Shown here piece by piece: positions 33,207 through 48,700 of a DNA stretch of 64,000 nt. The notes beneath the pieces were generated by a model. That model did not search any database and had not been told where the DNA came from. It worked only from the letters and a program-made list of their open reading frames with translations. The position numbers and the translations under genes are program-made. The DNA is taken from NCBI GenBank assembly GCA_032433765.1, contig JAVIAB010000041.1, positions 79,623,982 through 79,687,981 of the forward strand, given 5' to 3'. Every line of letters starts with the position of its first letter. Position 1 is the stretch's first letter. This DNA is from Megaustenia siamemsis. Taxonomy: Eukaryota > Mollusca > Gastropoda > Stylommatophora > Ariophantidae.

Positions 33207-33309
33207 GTCAAAACACAATAACAAACAAATTAACACAAGATTTAAAATAAATAACAAAAACAATATAAAATGATCAACGGTGGGAACCATTACTTTGACA
33301 AATAACGAC

Positions 33310-33413
33310 GCAGAGAGATAGAGAGAGAGAGAGGGAGAGGGAGAGAGAGAGAGAGAGAGGGAGAGGGAGAGAAAGAGAGGGAGAGAGAGGGAGAGAGAGG
33401 GAGAGAGAGGCAG
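33310..33413. repeat. (GA)n/(GGGA)n purine tract
   Basis: A pure-purine run of GAGA and GGGAGA elements, bordered by AT-rich spacer on the left and a LINE 3' tail on the right. Confidence 0.9.
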
Positions 33414-33430
33414 ATAACGATCATGTTGAT

Positions 33431-33975
33431 ATTATCATCATCAAGTACCGTCCCTGCTGGCGTAGATGATCATGTCTCTCCACAATTTTCGATCTCGGCA
33501 GCTATTTATCATTTCTGTTGTTGACCTTCTGCCAAGCCATTCTCTTAAGCTGTCTGGTATCTTTTCTCTTTGCTTCCCTCTATATCTACATCCCTCAATT
33601 TTCCCAGTTGTTAAAATATATTCCAGTTGTTCTCTTCTCATTACATGATCAAAAAATGATGATTGTTTCTTCCTGATATTGGAAATTAGCTCTTCTTTTG
33701 CTTTGGCCTCTTTCAGAACGTTTTCATTACTCTTTTTAGCTGTCCATGGTATTCTCTACATTCTTCTGTAAAACCACATTTCTATAGCCTCCAGTGATTT
33801 TCTTGTCTGTTGTCCTATTGTACATGATTCACATCCATATGTTCTACATAATACTTAAGAACTATTTTTCTTGTTTCTATTGTCAAAAATGGATTGCATA
33901 ATATCTTCTTCATTTTTTTGGAAAGCTGCTTTTGCCTGAGCCATACTGCATCTCACCTCTGTTGTACAACTACCA
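33431..33975 (-). mobile_element. LINE 3' end that continues into the 25-bp array
   Basis: Read on the minus strand from about 33975: GSCTTEVRCSMAQAKAAFQK, then (after frame breaks) TYGCESCTIGQQTRKSLEAI, EMWFYRRM, RIPWTAKKSNENVLKEAKAK, FFDHVMRREQLEYILTTGK, and finally DRKLWRDMIIYASRDGT, a stop and a TGATGATGATGAT tail at about 33431-33446. It parallels the fragment at 10172-10768 block for block. Stops near 33760 and 33850 and frameshifts show it is dead. Its upstream end is not a clean truncation but merges into the tandem array. Confidence 0.88.
33441..33641 (-). pseudogene. C-terminal piece of the LINE ORF2
   Basis: A 66-codon open remainder containing MRREQLEYILTTGKIEG, RRSTTEMINSCRDRKLW and the terminal YASRDGT. 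It aligns by eye with the last third of the frame at 10184-10756 (MRRGKLEYLVTTGKIKGK, QSTTELIRCTVDRRLW). It is the tail of a retrotransposon polyprotein, without catalytic residues and not a host gene. The rest of the ORF lies at higher coordinates in other frames. Confidence 0.75.
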
Positions 33976-36900
33976 CATCACTTTTGTTGTACATCTACCA
34001 CCTCACCTTTGTTATACATCTACCATCTCGCTTCTGTTGTACATTTACCATCTCACCTCTGTTGTACATCTACCATCTCACCTCTGTTGTACATCTACCA
34101 TCTCACCTCTGTTGTACATCTACCATCTCACCTCTGTTGTACATCTACCATCTCACCTCTAATGTACATATACCATCTCACCTCTGTTGTACATCTACCA
34201 TCTCACCTCTAATGTACATATACCATCTCACCTCTGTTGTACATCTACCATCTCACCTCTGTTGAGCATCTACCATCTCACCTCTGTTGTACATCTACCA
34301 TCTCACCTCTGTTGTACATCTACCATCTCACCTCTGTTGTACATCTACCATCTCACCTCTGTTGAGCATCTACCATCTCACCTCTGTTGTACATCTACCA
34401 TCTCACCTCTGTTGTACATCTACCATCTCACCTCTGTTGAGCATATACCATCTCACCTCTGTTGTACATCTACCATCTCACCTCTGTTGAGCATCTACCA
34501 TCTCACCTCTAATGTACATATACCATCTCACCTCTGTTGTACATCTACCATCTCACCTCTAATGTACATATACCATCTCACCTCTGTTGTACATCTACCA
34601 TCTCACCTCTGTTGAGCATCTACCATCTCACCTCTGTTGTACATCTACCATCTCACCTCTGTTGTACATCTACCATCTCACCTCTGTTGTACATCTACCA
34701 TCTCACCTCTGTTGTACATCTACCATCTCACCTCTGTTGTACATCTACCATCTCACCTCTGTTGAGCATATACCATCTCACCTCTGTTGTACATCTACCA
34801 TCTCACCTCTGTTGAGCATCTACCATCTCACCTCTGTTGAGCATCTACCATCTCACCTCTGTTGAGCATCTACCATCTCACCACTGTTGAGCATCTACCA
34901 TCTCACCTATGTTGTACATCTACCATCTCACCTCTGTTGTACATCTACCATCTCACCTCTGTTGAGCATCTACCATCTCACCTCTGTTGTACATCTACCA
35001 TCTCACCTCTGTTGTACATCTACCATCTCACCTCTGTTGAGCATCTACCATCTAACCTCTGTTGCACATCTACCATCTCACCTCTGTTTTACATCTACCA
35101 TCTCCCCTCTGTTGAGCATCTACCATATCACCTCTGTTCAGCATCTACCATCTCACCTCTGTTGAGCATTTACCATCTCTCCTGTGTTGAGCATCTACCA
35201 TCTCACCTCTGTTGTACATCTACCATCTCACCTCTGTCGTACATCTACCATCTCACCTCTGTTGAGCATCTACCATCTCACCTCTGTTGTACATCTACCA
35301 TCTCACCTCTGTTGAGCATCTACCATCTCACCCCTGTTGTACATCTACCATCTCACCTCTGTTGTACATCTACCATCACACCTCTGTTGGGCATCTACTA
35401 TCTCACCTCTGTTGTACATCTACCATCTCACCTCTGTTGAGCATCTACCATCTCACCTCTGTCGTACATTTTTCATCTCATCTCTGTTGTACATCTACCA
35501 TCTCACCTCTGTTGTACATCTACCATCTCACCTCTGTTGAGCATCTACCATCTCACCTCTGTTGAGCATCTACCATCTCACCGCTGTTGAGCATCTACCA
35601 TCTCACCACTGTTGAGCATCTACCATCTCACCTCTGTTGTACATCTACCATCTCACCTCTGTTGTACATCTACCATCTCACCTCTGTTGAGCATCTACCA
35701 TCTCACCTCTGTTGTACATCTACCATCTCACCTCTGTTGTACATCTACCATCTCACCTCTGTTGAGCATCTACCATCTCAACTCTGTTGTACATCTACCA
35801 TCTCACCTCTGTTGTACATCTACCATCTCCCCTCTGTTGAGCATCTACAATCTCACCTCTGTTCAGCATCTACCATCTCACCTCTGTTGAGCATTTACCA
35901 TCTCACCTGTGTTGAGCATCTACCATCTCACCTCTGTTGTACATCTACCATCTCACCTCTGTTGTACATCTACCATCGCACCTCTGTTGAGCATCTACCA
36001 TCTCACCCCTGTTGTACATCTACCATCTCACCTCTGTTGTACATCTACCATCTCACCTCTGTTGGGCATCTACTATCTCACCTCTGTTGTACATCTACCA
36101 TCTCACCTCTGTTGAGCATCTACCATCTCACCTCTGTCGTACATTTTCCATCTCATCTCTGTTGTACATCTACCATCTCACATCTGTTGTACATCTACCA
36201 TCTCACCTCTGTTGAGCATCTACCATCTCACCTCTGTTGTACATCTACCATCACACCTCTGTTGGGCATCTACTATCTCACCTCTGTTGTACATCTACCA
36301 TCTCACCTCTGTTGAGCATCTACCATCTCACCTCTGTTGTACATCTACCATCTCACCTCTGTTGTACATCTACCATCTCACCTCTGTTGGGCATCTACCA
36401 TCTCACCTCTGTTGAGCATCTACCATCTCACCTCTGTTGTACATCTACCATCACACCTCTGTTGGGCATCTACTATCTCACCTCTGTTGTACATCTACCA
36501 TCTCACCTCTGTTGTACATCTACCATCTCACCTCTGTTGTACATCTACCATCTCACCTCTGTTGTACATCTACCATCTCACCTCTGTTGGGCATCTACTA
36601 TCTCACCTCTGTTGTACATCTACCATCTCACCTCTGTTGTACATCTACCATCTCACCTCTGTTGTACATCTACCATCTCACCTCTGTTGTACATCTACCA
36701 TCTCACCTCTGTTGGGCATCTACCATCTCACCTCTGTTGTTAATCTACCATCTCACCTCTGTTGAGCATCTACCATCTCACCTCTGTTGTACATCTACCA
36801 TCACACCTCTGTTGGGCATCTACTATCTCACCTCTGTTGTACATCTACCATCTCACCTCTGTTGTACATCTACCATCTCACCTCTGTTGTACATCTACCA

Positions 36901-39900
36901 TCTCACCTCTGTTGTACATCTACCATCTCACCTCTGTTGGGCATCTACTATCTCACCTCTGTTGTTAATCTACAATCTCACCTCTGTTGAGTATCTACCA
37001 TCTCACCTCTGTTGTACATTTTCCATCTCACCTGTGTTATACATCTACCATCTCACCTCTGTTGTACATCTACCATCTCACCTCTGTTGTACATCTACCA
37101 TCTCACCTCTAATGTACATATGCCATCTCACCTCTGTTGGGCATCTACTATCTCACCTCTGTTGTTAATCTACCATCTCACCTCTGTTGAGTATCTACCA
37201 TCTCACCTCTGTTGTACATTTTCCATCTCACCTCTGTTGTACATCTACCATCTCACGTCTGTTGTACATCTACCATCTCACCTCTGTTGTACATCTACCA
37301 TCTCACCTCTAATGTACATATACCATCTCACCTCTGTTGTACATCTACCATCTCACCTCTAATGTACATATACCATCTCACCTCTGTTGTACATCTACCA
37401 TCTCACCTCTGTTGAGCATCTACCATCTAACCTCTGTTGTACATCTACCATCTCACCTCTGTTGTACATCTACCATCTCACCTCTGTTGTACATCTACCA
37501 TCTCACCTCTGTTGAGCATCTACCATCTCACCTCTGTTGTACATCTACCATCTCACCTCTGTTGTACATCTACCATCTCACCTCTAATGTACATATACCA
37601 TCTCACCTCTGTTGTACATCTACCATCTCACCTCTAATGTACATATACCATCTCACCTCTGTTGTACATCTACCATCTCACCTCTGTTGAGCATCTACCA
37701 TCTCACCTCTGTTGTACATCTACCATCTCACCTCTGTTGTACATCTACCATCTCACCTCTGTTGTACAACTACCATCTCACCTCTGTTGAGCATCTACCA
37801 TCTCACCTCTGTTGTACATCTACCATCTCACCTCTGTTGTACATCTACCATCTCACCTCTGTTGAGCATATACCATCTCACCTCTGTTGTACATCTACCA
37901 TCTCACCTCTGTTGAGCATCTACCATCTCACCTCTAATGTACATATACCATCTCACCTCTGTTGTACATCTACCATCTCACCTCTAATGTACATATACCA
38001 TCTCACCTCTGTTGTACATCTACCATCTCACCTCTGTTGAGCATCTACCATCTCACCTCTGTTGTACATCTACCATCTCACCTCTGTTGTACATCTACCA
38101 TCTCACCTCTGTTGTACATCTACCATCTCACCTATGTTGTACATCTACCATCTCACCTCTGTTGTACATCTACCATCTCACCTCTGTTGAGCATCTACCA
38201 TCTCACCTCTGTTGAGCATCTACCATCTCACCTCTGTTGAGCATCTACCATCTCACCACTGTTGAGCATCTACCATCTCACCTCTGTTGTACATCTACCA
38301 TCTCACCTCTGTTGTACATCTACCATCTCACCTCTGTTGAGCATCTACCATCTCACCTCTGTTGTACATCTACCATCTCACCTCTGTTGTACATCTACCA
38401 TCTCACCTCTGTTGAGCATCTACCATCTAACCTCTGTTGCACATCTACCATCTCACCTCTGTTTAACATCTACCATCTCACCTCTGTTGAGCATCTACCA
38501 TCTCACCTCTGTTCAGCATCTACCATCTCACCTCTGTTGAGCATTTACCATCTCTCCTGTGTTGAGCATCTACCATCTCACCTCTGTTGTACATCTACCA
38601 TCTCACCTCTGTCGTACATCTACCATCTCACCTCTGTTGAGCATCTACCATCTCACCTCTGTTGTACATCTACCATCTCACCTCTGTTGAGCATCTACCA
38701 TCTCACCCCTGTTGTACATCTACCATCTCACCTCTGTTGTACATCTACCATCACACCTCTGTTGGGCATCTACTATCTCACCTCTGTTGTACATCTACCA
38801 TCTCACCTCTGTTAAGCATCTACCATCTCACCTCTGTCGTACATTTTTCATCTCATCTCTGTTTTACATCTACCATCTCACCTCTGTTGTACATCTACCA
38901 TCTCACCTCTGTTGAGCATCTACCATCTCACCTCTGTTGAGCATCTACCATCTCACCTCTGTTGAGCATCTACCATCTCACCACTGTTGAGCATCTACCA
39001 TCTCACCTCTGTTGTACATCTACCATCTCACCTCTGTTGTACATCTACCATCTCACCTCTGTTGAGCATCTACCATCTCACCTCTGTTGTACATCTACCA
39101 TCTCACCTCTGTTGAGCATATACCATCTCACCTCTGTTGTACATCTACCATCTCACCTCTGTTGAGCATCTACCATCTCACCTCTAATGTACATATACCA
39201 TCTCACCTCTGTTGTACATCTACCATCTCACCTCTAATGTACATATACCATCTCACCTCTGTTGTACATCTACCATCTCACCTCTGTTGAGCATCTACCA
39301 TCTCACCTCTGTTGTACATCTACCATCTCACCTCTGTTGTACATCTACCATCTCACCTCTGTTGTACATCTACCATCTCACCTCTGTTGTACATCTACCA
39401 TCTCACCTCTGTTGTACATCTACCATCTCACCTCTGTTGAGCATCTACCATCTCACCTCTGTTGAGCATCTACCATCTCACCTCTGTTGAGCATCTACCA
39501 TCTCACCACTGTTGAGCATCTACCATCTCACCTCTGTTGTACATCTACCATCTCACCTCTGTTGTACATCTACCATCTCACCTCTGTTGAGCATCTACCA
39601 TCTCACCTCTGTTGTACATCTACCATCTCACCTCTGTTGTACATCTACCATCTCGCCTCTGTTGAGCATCTACCATCTAACCTCTGTTGCACATCTACCA
39701 TCTCACCTCTGTTGAGCATCTACCATCTCCCCTCTGTTGAGCATCTACCATCTCACCTCTGTTCAGCATCTACCATCTCACCTCTGTTGAGCATTTACCA
39801 TCTCTCCTGTGTTGAGCATCTACCATCTCACCTCTGTTGTACATCTACCATCTCACCTCTGTCGTACATCTACCATCTCACCTCTGTTGAGCATCTACCA

Positions 39901-42900
39901 TCTCACCTCTGTTGTACATCTACCATCTCACCTCTGTTGAGCATCTACCATCTCAACCCTGTTGTACATCTACCATCTCACCTCTGTTGTACATCTACCA
40001 TCACACCTCTGTTGGGCATCTACTATCTCACCTCTGTTGTACATCTACCATCTCACCGCTGTTGAGCATCTACCATCTCACCTCTGTCGTACATTTTTCA
40101 TCTCATCTCTGTTGTACATCTACCATCTCACCTCTGTTGTACATCTACCATCTCACCTCTGTTGAGCATCTACCATCTCACCTCTGTTGAGCATCTACCA
40201 TCTCACCTCTGTTGAGCATCTACCATCTCACCACTGTTGAGCATCTACCATCTCACCTCTGTTGTACATCTACCATCTCACCTCTGTTGTACATCTACCA
40301 TCTCACCTCTGTTGAGCATCTACCATCTCACCTCTGTTGTACATCTACCATCTCACCTCTGTTGTACATCTACCATCTCACCTCTGTTGAGCATCTACCA
40401 TCTCAACTCTGTTGTACATCTACCATCTCACCTCTGTTGTACATCTACCATCTCCCCTCTGTTGAGCATCTACCATCTCACCTCTGTTCAGCATCTACCA
40501 TCTCACCTCTGTTGAGCATTTACCATCTCACCTGTGTTGAGCATCTACCATCTCACCTCTGTTGTACATCTACCATCTCACCTCTGTTGTACATCTACCA
40601 TCTCACCTCTGTTGAGCATCTACCATCTCACCTCTGTTGTACATCTACCATCTCACCTCTGTTGAGCATCTACCATCTCACCCCTGTTGTACATCTACCA
40701 TCTCACCTCTGTTGTACATCTACCATCACACCTCTGTTGGGCATCTACTATCTCACCTCTGTTGTACATCTACCATCTCACCTCTGTTGAGCATCTACCA
40801 TCTCACCTCTGTCGTACATTTTCCATCTCATCTCTGTTGTACATCTACCATCTCACCTCTGTTGTACATCTACCATCTCACCTCTGTTGAGCATCTACCA
40901 TCTCACCTCTGTTGAGCATCTACCATCACACCTCTGTTGGGCATCTACTATCTCACCTCTGTTGTACATCTACCATCTCATCTCTGTTGTACATCTACCA
41001 TCTCACCTCTGTTGTACATCTACCATCTCACCTCTGTTGAGCATCTACCATCTCACCTCTGTTGTACATCTACCATCTCACCTCTGTTGTACATCTACCA
41101 TCTCACCTCTGTTGAGCATCTACCATCTCAACTCTGTTGTACATCTACCATCTCACCTCTGTTGTACATCTACCATCTCCCCTCTGTTGAGCATCTACCA
41201 TCTCACCTCTGTTCAGCATCTACCATCTCACCTCTGTTGTTAATCTGCCATCTCACCTCTGTTGAGCATCTACCATCTCACCTCTGTTGTACATCTACCA
41301 TCACACCTCTGTTGGGCATCTACTATCTCACCTCTGTTGTACATCTACCATCTCACCTCTGTTGTACATCTACCATCTCACCTCTGTTGTACATCTACCA
41401 TCTCACCTCTGTTGAGCATCTACCATCTCACCTCTGTTGTACATCTACCTTCTCACCTCTGTTGGGCATCTACCATCTCACCTCTGTTGAGCATCTACCA
41501 TCTCACCTCTGTAGTACATCTACCATCTCACCTCTGTTGTACATCTACCATCTCACCTCTGTTGAGCATCTACCATCTCACCTCTGTTGTTAATCTACCA
41601 TCTCACCTCTGTTGTACATCTACCATCTCCCCTCTGTTGAGCATCTACCATCTCACCTCTGTTCAGCATCTACCATCTCACCTCTGTTGTACATCTACCA
41701 TCTCACCTCTGTTGTACATCTACCATCTCACCTCTGTTGAGCATCTACCATCTCACCTCTGTTGTACATCTACCATTTCACCTCTGTTGAGCATATACCA
41801 TCTCACCTCTGTTGTACATCTACCATCTCACCTCTGTTGAGCATCTACCATCTCACCTCTGTTGTACATCTACCATCACACCTCTGTTGGGCATCTACTA
41901 TCTCACCTCTGTTGTACATCTACCATCTCACCTCTGTTGTACATCTACCATCTCACCTCTGTTGAGCATCTACCATCTCACCTCTGTTGTACATCTACCA
42001 TCTCACCTCTGTTGAGCATCTACCATCTCACCCCTGTTGTACATCTATCATCTCACCTCTGTTGTACATCTACCATCTCACCTCTGATGGGCATCTACTA
42101 TCTCACCTCTGTTGTACATCTACCATCTCACCTCTGTTGAGCATCTACCATCTCACCTCTGTCGTACATTTTCCATCTCATCTCTGTTGTACATCTACCA
42201 TCTCACCTCTGTTGTACATCTACCATCTCACCTCTGTTGAGCATCTACCATCTCACCTCTGTTGAGCATCTACCATCTCACCTCTGTTGAGCATCTACCA
42301 TCTCACCACTGTTGAGCATCTACCATCTCACCTGTGTTGTACATCTACCATCTCACCTCTGTTGTACATCTACCATCTCACCTCTGTTGGGCATCTACCA
42401 TCTCACCTCTGTTGTTAATCTACCATCTCACCTCTGTTGAGCATCTACCATCTCACCTCTGTTGTACATCTACCATCACACCTCTGTTGGGCATCTAATA
42501 TCTCACCTCTGTTGTACATCTACCATCTCCCCTCTGTTGAGCATCTACCATCTCACCTCTGTTGTACATCTACCATCTCACCTCTGTTGTACATTTACCA
42601 TCTCACCTCTGTTGAGCATCTACCATTTCACCTCTGTTGTTAATCTACCATCTCACCTCTGTTGAGTATCTACCATCTCACCTCTGTTGTACATTTTCCA
42701 TCTCACATGTGTTGTACATCTACCATCTCACCTCTGTTGTACATCTACCATCTCACCTCTGTTGTACATCTACCATCTCACCTCTAATGTATATATACCA
42801 TCTCACCTCTGTTGGCATCTACTATCTCACCTCTGTTGTTAATCTACCATCTCACCTCTGTTGAGTATCTACCATCTCACCTCTGTTGTACATTTTCCAT

Positions 42901-45735
42901 CTCACCTCTGTTGTACATCTACCATCTCACCTCTGTTGTAAATCTACCATCTCACCTCTGTTGTACATCTACCATCTCACCTCTAATGTACATATACCAT
43001 CTCACCTCTGTTGTACATCTACCATCTCACCTCTAATGTACATATACCATCTCACCTCTGTTGTACATCTAACATCTCACCTCTGTTGAGCATCTACCAT
43101 CTCACCTCTGTTGTACATCTACCATCTCACCTCTGTTGTACATCTACCATCTCACCTCTGTTGTACATCTACCATCTCACCTCTGTTGAGCATCTACCAT
43201 CTCACCTCTGTTGTACATCTACCATTTCACCTCTGTTGAGCATATACCATCTCACCTCTGTTGTACATCTACCATCTCACCTCTGTTGAGCATCTACCAT
43301 CTCACCTCTGTTGTACATCTACCATCACACCTCTGTTGGGCATCTACTATCTCACCTCTGTTGTACATCTACCATCTCACCTCTGTTGTACATCTACCAT
43401 CTCACCTCTGTTGGGCATCTACTATCTCACCTCTGTTGTACATCTACCATCTCACCTCTGTTGTACACCTACCATCTCACCTCTGTTGTACATCTACCAT
43501 CTCACCTCTGTTGTACATCTACTATCTCACCTCTGTTGGGCATCTACCATCTCACCTCTGTTGTTAATCTACCATCTCACCTCTGTTGAGCATCTACCAT
43601 CTCACCTCTGTTGTACATCTACCATCACACCTCTGTTGGGCATCTACTATCTCACCTCTGTTGTACATCTACCATCTCACCTCTGTTGTACATCTACCAT
43701 CTCACCTCTGTTGTACATCTACCATCTCACCTCTGTTGTACATCTACCATCTCACCTCTGTTGGGCATCTACTATCTCACCTCTGTTGTACATCTACCAT
43801 CTCACCTCTGTTGAGCATCTACCATCTCACCTCTGTTGTACATCTACCATCTCACCTCTGTTGTACATCTACCATCTCACCTCTGTTGTACATCTACCAT
43901 CTCACCTCTGTTGAGCATCTACCATCTCACCTCTGTTGTACATCTACCATCTCACCTCTGTTGTATATCTACCATCTCACCTCTGTTGAGCATATACCAT
44001 CTCACCTCTGTTGTACATCTACCATCTCACCTCTGTTGAGCATCTACCATCTCACCTCTAATGTACATATACCATCTCACCTCTGTTGTACATCTACCAT
44101 CTCACCTCTGTTGTACATCTACCATCTCACCTCTGTTGTACATCTACCATCTCACCTCTGTTGTACATCTACCATCTCACCTCTGTTGTACATCTACCAT
44201 CTCACCTCTGTTGTACATCTACCATCTCACCTCTGTTGAGCATATACCATCTCACCTCTGTTGTACATCTACCATCTCACCTCTGATGAGCATCTACCAT
44301 CTCTCCTGTGTTGAGCATCTACCATCTCACCGCTGTTGTACATCTACCATCTCACCTCTGTTGTACATCTACCATCTCACCTCTGTTGAGCATCTACCAT
44401 CTCACCTCTGTTGTACATCTACCATCTCACCTCTGTTGAGCATCTACCATCTCACCCCTGTTGTACATCTATCATCTCACCTCTGTTGTACATCTACCAT
44501 TACACCTCTGTTGGGCATCTACTATCTCACCTCTGTTGTACATCTACCATCTCACCTCTGTTGAGCATCTACCATCTCACCTCTGTCGTACATTTTCCAT
44601 CTCATCTCTGTTGTACATCTACCATCTCACCTCTGTTGTACATCTACCATCTCACCTCTGTTGAGCATCTACCATCTCACCTCTGTTGAGCATCTACCAT
44701 CTCACCTCTGTTGAGCATCTACCATCTCACCACTGTTGAGCATCTACCATCTCACCTCTGTTGTACATCTACCATCTCACCTCTGTTGTACATCTACCAT
44801 CTCACCTCTGTTGAGCATCTACCATCTCACCTCTGTTGTACATCTACCATCTCACCTCTGTTGTACATCTACCATCTCACCTCTGTTGTACATCTACCAT
44901 CTCACCTCTGTTGTACATCTACCATCTCACCTCTGTTGAGCATCTACCATCTCACCTCTGTTGTACATCTACCATCTCACCTCTGTTGAGCATCTACCAT
45001 CTCACCCCTGTTGTACATCTACCATCTCACCTCTGTTGTACATCTACCATCACACCTCTGTTGGGCATCTACTATCTCACCTCTGTTGTACATCTACCAT
45101 CTCACCTCTGTTGAGCATCTACCATCTCACCTCTGTCGTACATTTTCCATCTCATCTCTTTTGTACATCTACCATCTCACCTCTGTTGTACATCTACCAT
45201 CTCACCTCTGTTGAGCATCTACCATCTCACCTCTGTTTTACATCTACCATCACACCTCTGTTGGGCATCTACTATCTCACCTCTGTTGTACATCTACCAT
45301 CTCACCTCTGTTGTACATCTACCATCTCACCTCTGTTGTACATCTACCATCTCACCTCTGTTGTACATCTACCATCTCACCTCTGTTGTACATCTACCAT
45401 CTCACCTCTGTTGAGCATCTACCATCTCACCTCTGTAGTACATCTACCATCTCACCTCTGTTGTACATCTACCATCTCACCTCTGTTGAGCATCTACCAT
45501 CTCACCTCTGTTGTTAATCTACCATCTCACCTCTGTTGTACATCTACCATCTCCCCTCTGTTGAGCATCTACCATCTCACCTCTGTTCAGCATCTACCAT
45601 CTCACCTCTGTTGAGCATTTACCATCTCACCTGTGTTGAGCATCTACCATTTCACCTCTGTTGTACATCTACCATCTCACCTCTGTTGTACATCTGCCAT
45701 CTCACCTCTGTTGAGCATTTACCATCTCACCTCGT

Positions 45736-48700
45736 TTGTACATCTACCATCTCACCTCTGTTGAGCATCTACCATCTCACCCCTGTTGTACATCTACCAT
45801 CTCACCTCTGTTGTACATCTACCATCACACCTCTGTTGGGCATCTACTATCTCACCTCTGTTGTACATCTACCATCTCACCTCTGTTGAGCATCTACCAT
45901 CTCACCTCTGTCGTACATTTTCCATCTCATCTCTGTTGTACATCTACAATCTTACCTCTGTTGTACATCTACCATCTCACCTCTGTTGAGCATCTACCAT
46001 CTCACCTCTGTTGTACATCTACCATCACACCTCTGTTGGGCATCTACTATCTCACATGTGTTGTACATCTACCATCTCACCTCTGTTGTACATCTACCAT
46101 CTCACCTCTAATGTATATATACCATCTCACCTCTGTTGGGCATCTACTATCTCACCTCTGTTGTTAATCTACCATCTCACCTCTGTTGAGTATCTACCAT
46201 CTCACCTCTGTTGTACATTTTCCATCTCACCTCTGTTGTACATCTACCATCTCACCTCTGTTGTACATCTACCATCTCAACTCTGTTGTACATCTACCAT
46301 CTCACCTCTAATGTACATATACCATCTCACCTCTGTTGTACATCTACCATCTCACCTCTAATGTACATATACCATCTCACCTCTGTTGTACATCTACCAT
46401 CTCACCTCTGTTGAGCATCTACCATCTCACCTCTGTTGTACATCTACCATCTCACCTCTGTTGTACATCTACCATCTCACCTCTGTTGTACATCTACCAT
46501 CTCACCTCTGTTGAGCATCCACCATCTCACCTCTGTTGTACATCTACCATCTCACCTCTGTTGAGCATATACCATCTCACCTCTGTTGTACATCTACCAT
46601 CTCACCTCTGTTGAGCATCTACCATCTCACCTCTGTTGTACATCTACCATCACACCTCTGTTGGGCATCTACTATCTCACCTCTGTTGTACATCTACCAT
46701 CTCACCTCTGTTGTACATCTACCATCTCACCTCTGTTGTACATCTACCATCTCACCTCTGTTGTACATCTACCATCTCACCTCTGTTGGGCATCTACTAT
46801 CTCACCTCTGTTGTACATCTACCATCTCACCTCTGTTGTACATCTACCATCTCACCTCTGTTGTACATCTACCATCTCACCTCTGTTGTACATCTACTAT
46901 CTCACCTCTGTTGGGCATCTACCATCTCACCTCTGTTGTTAATCTACCATCTCACCTCTGTTGAGCATCTACCATCTCACCTCTGTTGTACATCTACCAT
47001 CACACCTCTGTTGGGCATCTACTATCTCACCTCTGTTGTACATCTACCATCTCACCTCTGTTGTACATCTACCATCTCACCTCTGTTGTACATCTACCAT
47101 CTCACCTCTGTTGTACATCTACCATCTCACCTCTGTTGGGCATCTACTATCTCACCTCTGTTGTTAATCTACCATCTCACCTCTGTTGAGTATCTACCAT
47201 CTCACCTCTGTTGTACATCTACCATCTCACCTCTGTTGAGCATCTACCATCTCACCTCTGTTGTACATCTACCATCTCACCTCTGTTGTACATCTACCAT
47301 CTCACCTCTGTTGTACATCTACCATCTCACCTCTGTTGTACATCTACCATCTCACCTCTGTTGTACATCTACCATCTCACCTCTGTTGAGCATATACCAT
47401 CTCACCTCTGTTGTACATCTACCATCTCACCTCTGTTGAGCATCTACCATCTCTCCTGTGTTGAGCATCTACCATCTCACCGCTGTTGTACATCTACCAT
47501 CTCACCTCTGTTGTACATCTACAATCTCACCTCTGTTGAGCATCTACCATCTCACCTCTGTTGTACATCTACCATCTCACCTCTGTTGAGCATCTACCAT
47601 CTCACCCCTGTTGTACATCTATCATCTCACCTCTGTTGTACATCTACCATCACACCTCTGTTGGGCATCTACTATCTCACCTCTGTTGTACATCTACCAT
47701 CTCACCTCTGTTGAGCATCTACCATCTCACCTCTGTCGTACATTTTCCATCTCATCTCTGTTGTACATCTACCATCTCACCTCTGTTGTACATCTACCAT
47801 CTCACCTCTGTTGAGCATCTACCATCTCACCTCTGTTGAGCATCTACCATCTCACCTCTGTTGAGCATCTACCATCTCACCACTGTTGAGCATCTACCAT
47901 CTCACCTCTGTTGTACATCTACCATCTCACCTCTGTTGTACATCTACCATCTCACCTCTGTTGAGCATCTACCATCTCACCTCTGTTGTACATCTACCAT
48001 CTCACCTCTCTTGTACATCTACCATCTCACCTCTGTTGAGCATCTACCATCTCAACTCTGTTGTACATCTACCATCTCACCTCTGTTGTACATCTACCAT
48101 CTCCCCTCTGTTGAGCATCTACCATCTCACCTCTGTTCAGCATCTACCATCTCACCTCTGTTGAGCATTTACCATCTCACCTGTGTTGAGCATCTACCAT
48201 CTCACCTCTGTTGTACATCTACCATCTCACCTCTGTTGTACATCTACCATCTCACCTCTGTTGAGCATCTACCATCTTACCTCTGTTGTACATCTACCAT
48301 CTCACCTCTGTTGAGCATCTACCATCTCACCCCTGTTGTACATCTACCATCTCACCTCTGTTGTACATCTACCATCACACCTCTGTTGGGCATCTACTAT
48401 CTCACCTCTGTTGTACATCTACCATCTCACCTCTGTTGAGCATCTACCATCTCACCTCTGTCGTACATTTCCATCTCATCTCTTTTGTACATCTACCATC
48501 TCACCTCTGTTGTACATCTACCATCTCACCTCTGTTGAGCATCTACCATCTCACCTCTGTTGTACATCTACCATCTCACCTCTGTTGGGCATCTACTATC
48601 TCACCTCTGTTGTACATCTACCATCTCACCTCTGTTGTACATCTACCATCTCACCTCTGTTGCACATCTACCATCTCACCTCTGTTGTACATCTACCATC

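Noticed and set aside
31900..33290. Five long overlapping frames (344-450 codons) on both strands
   Set aside because: The 42-bp unit contains no stop in most frames. The Asn/Gln-rich plus frame was considered as a low-complexity protein but has no supporting start context or homologous flank.
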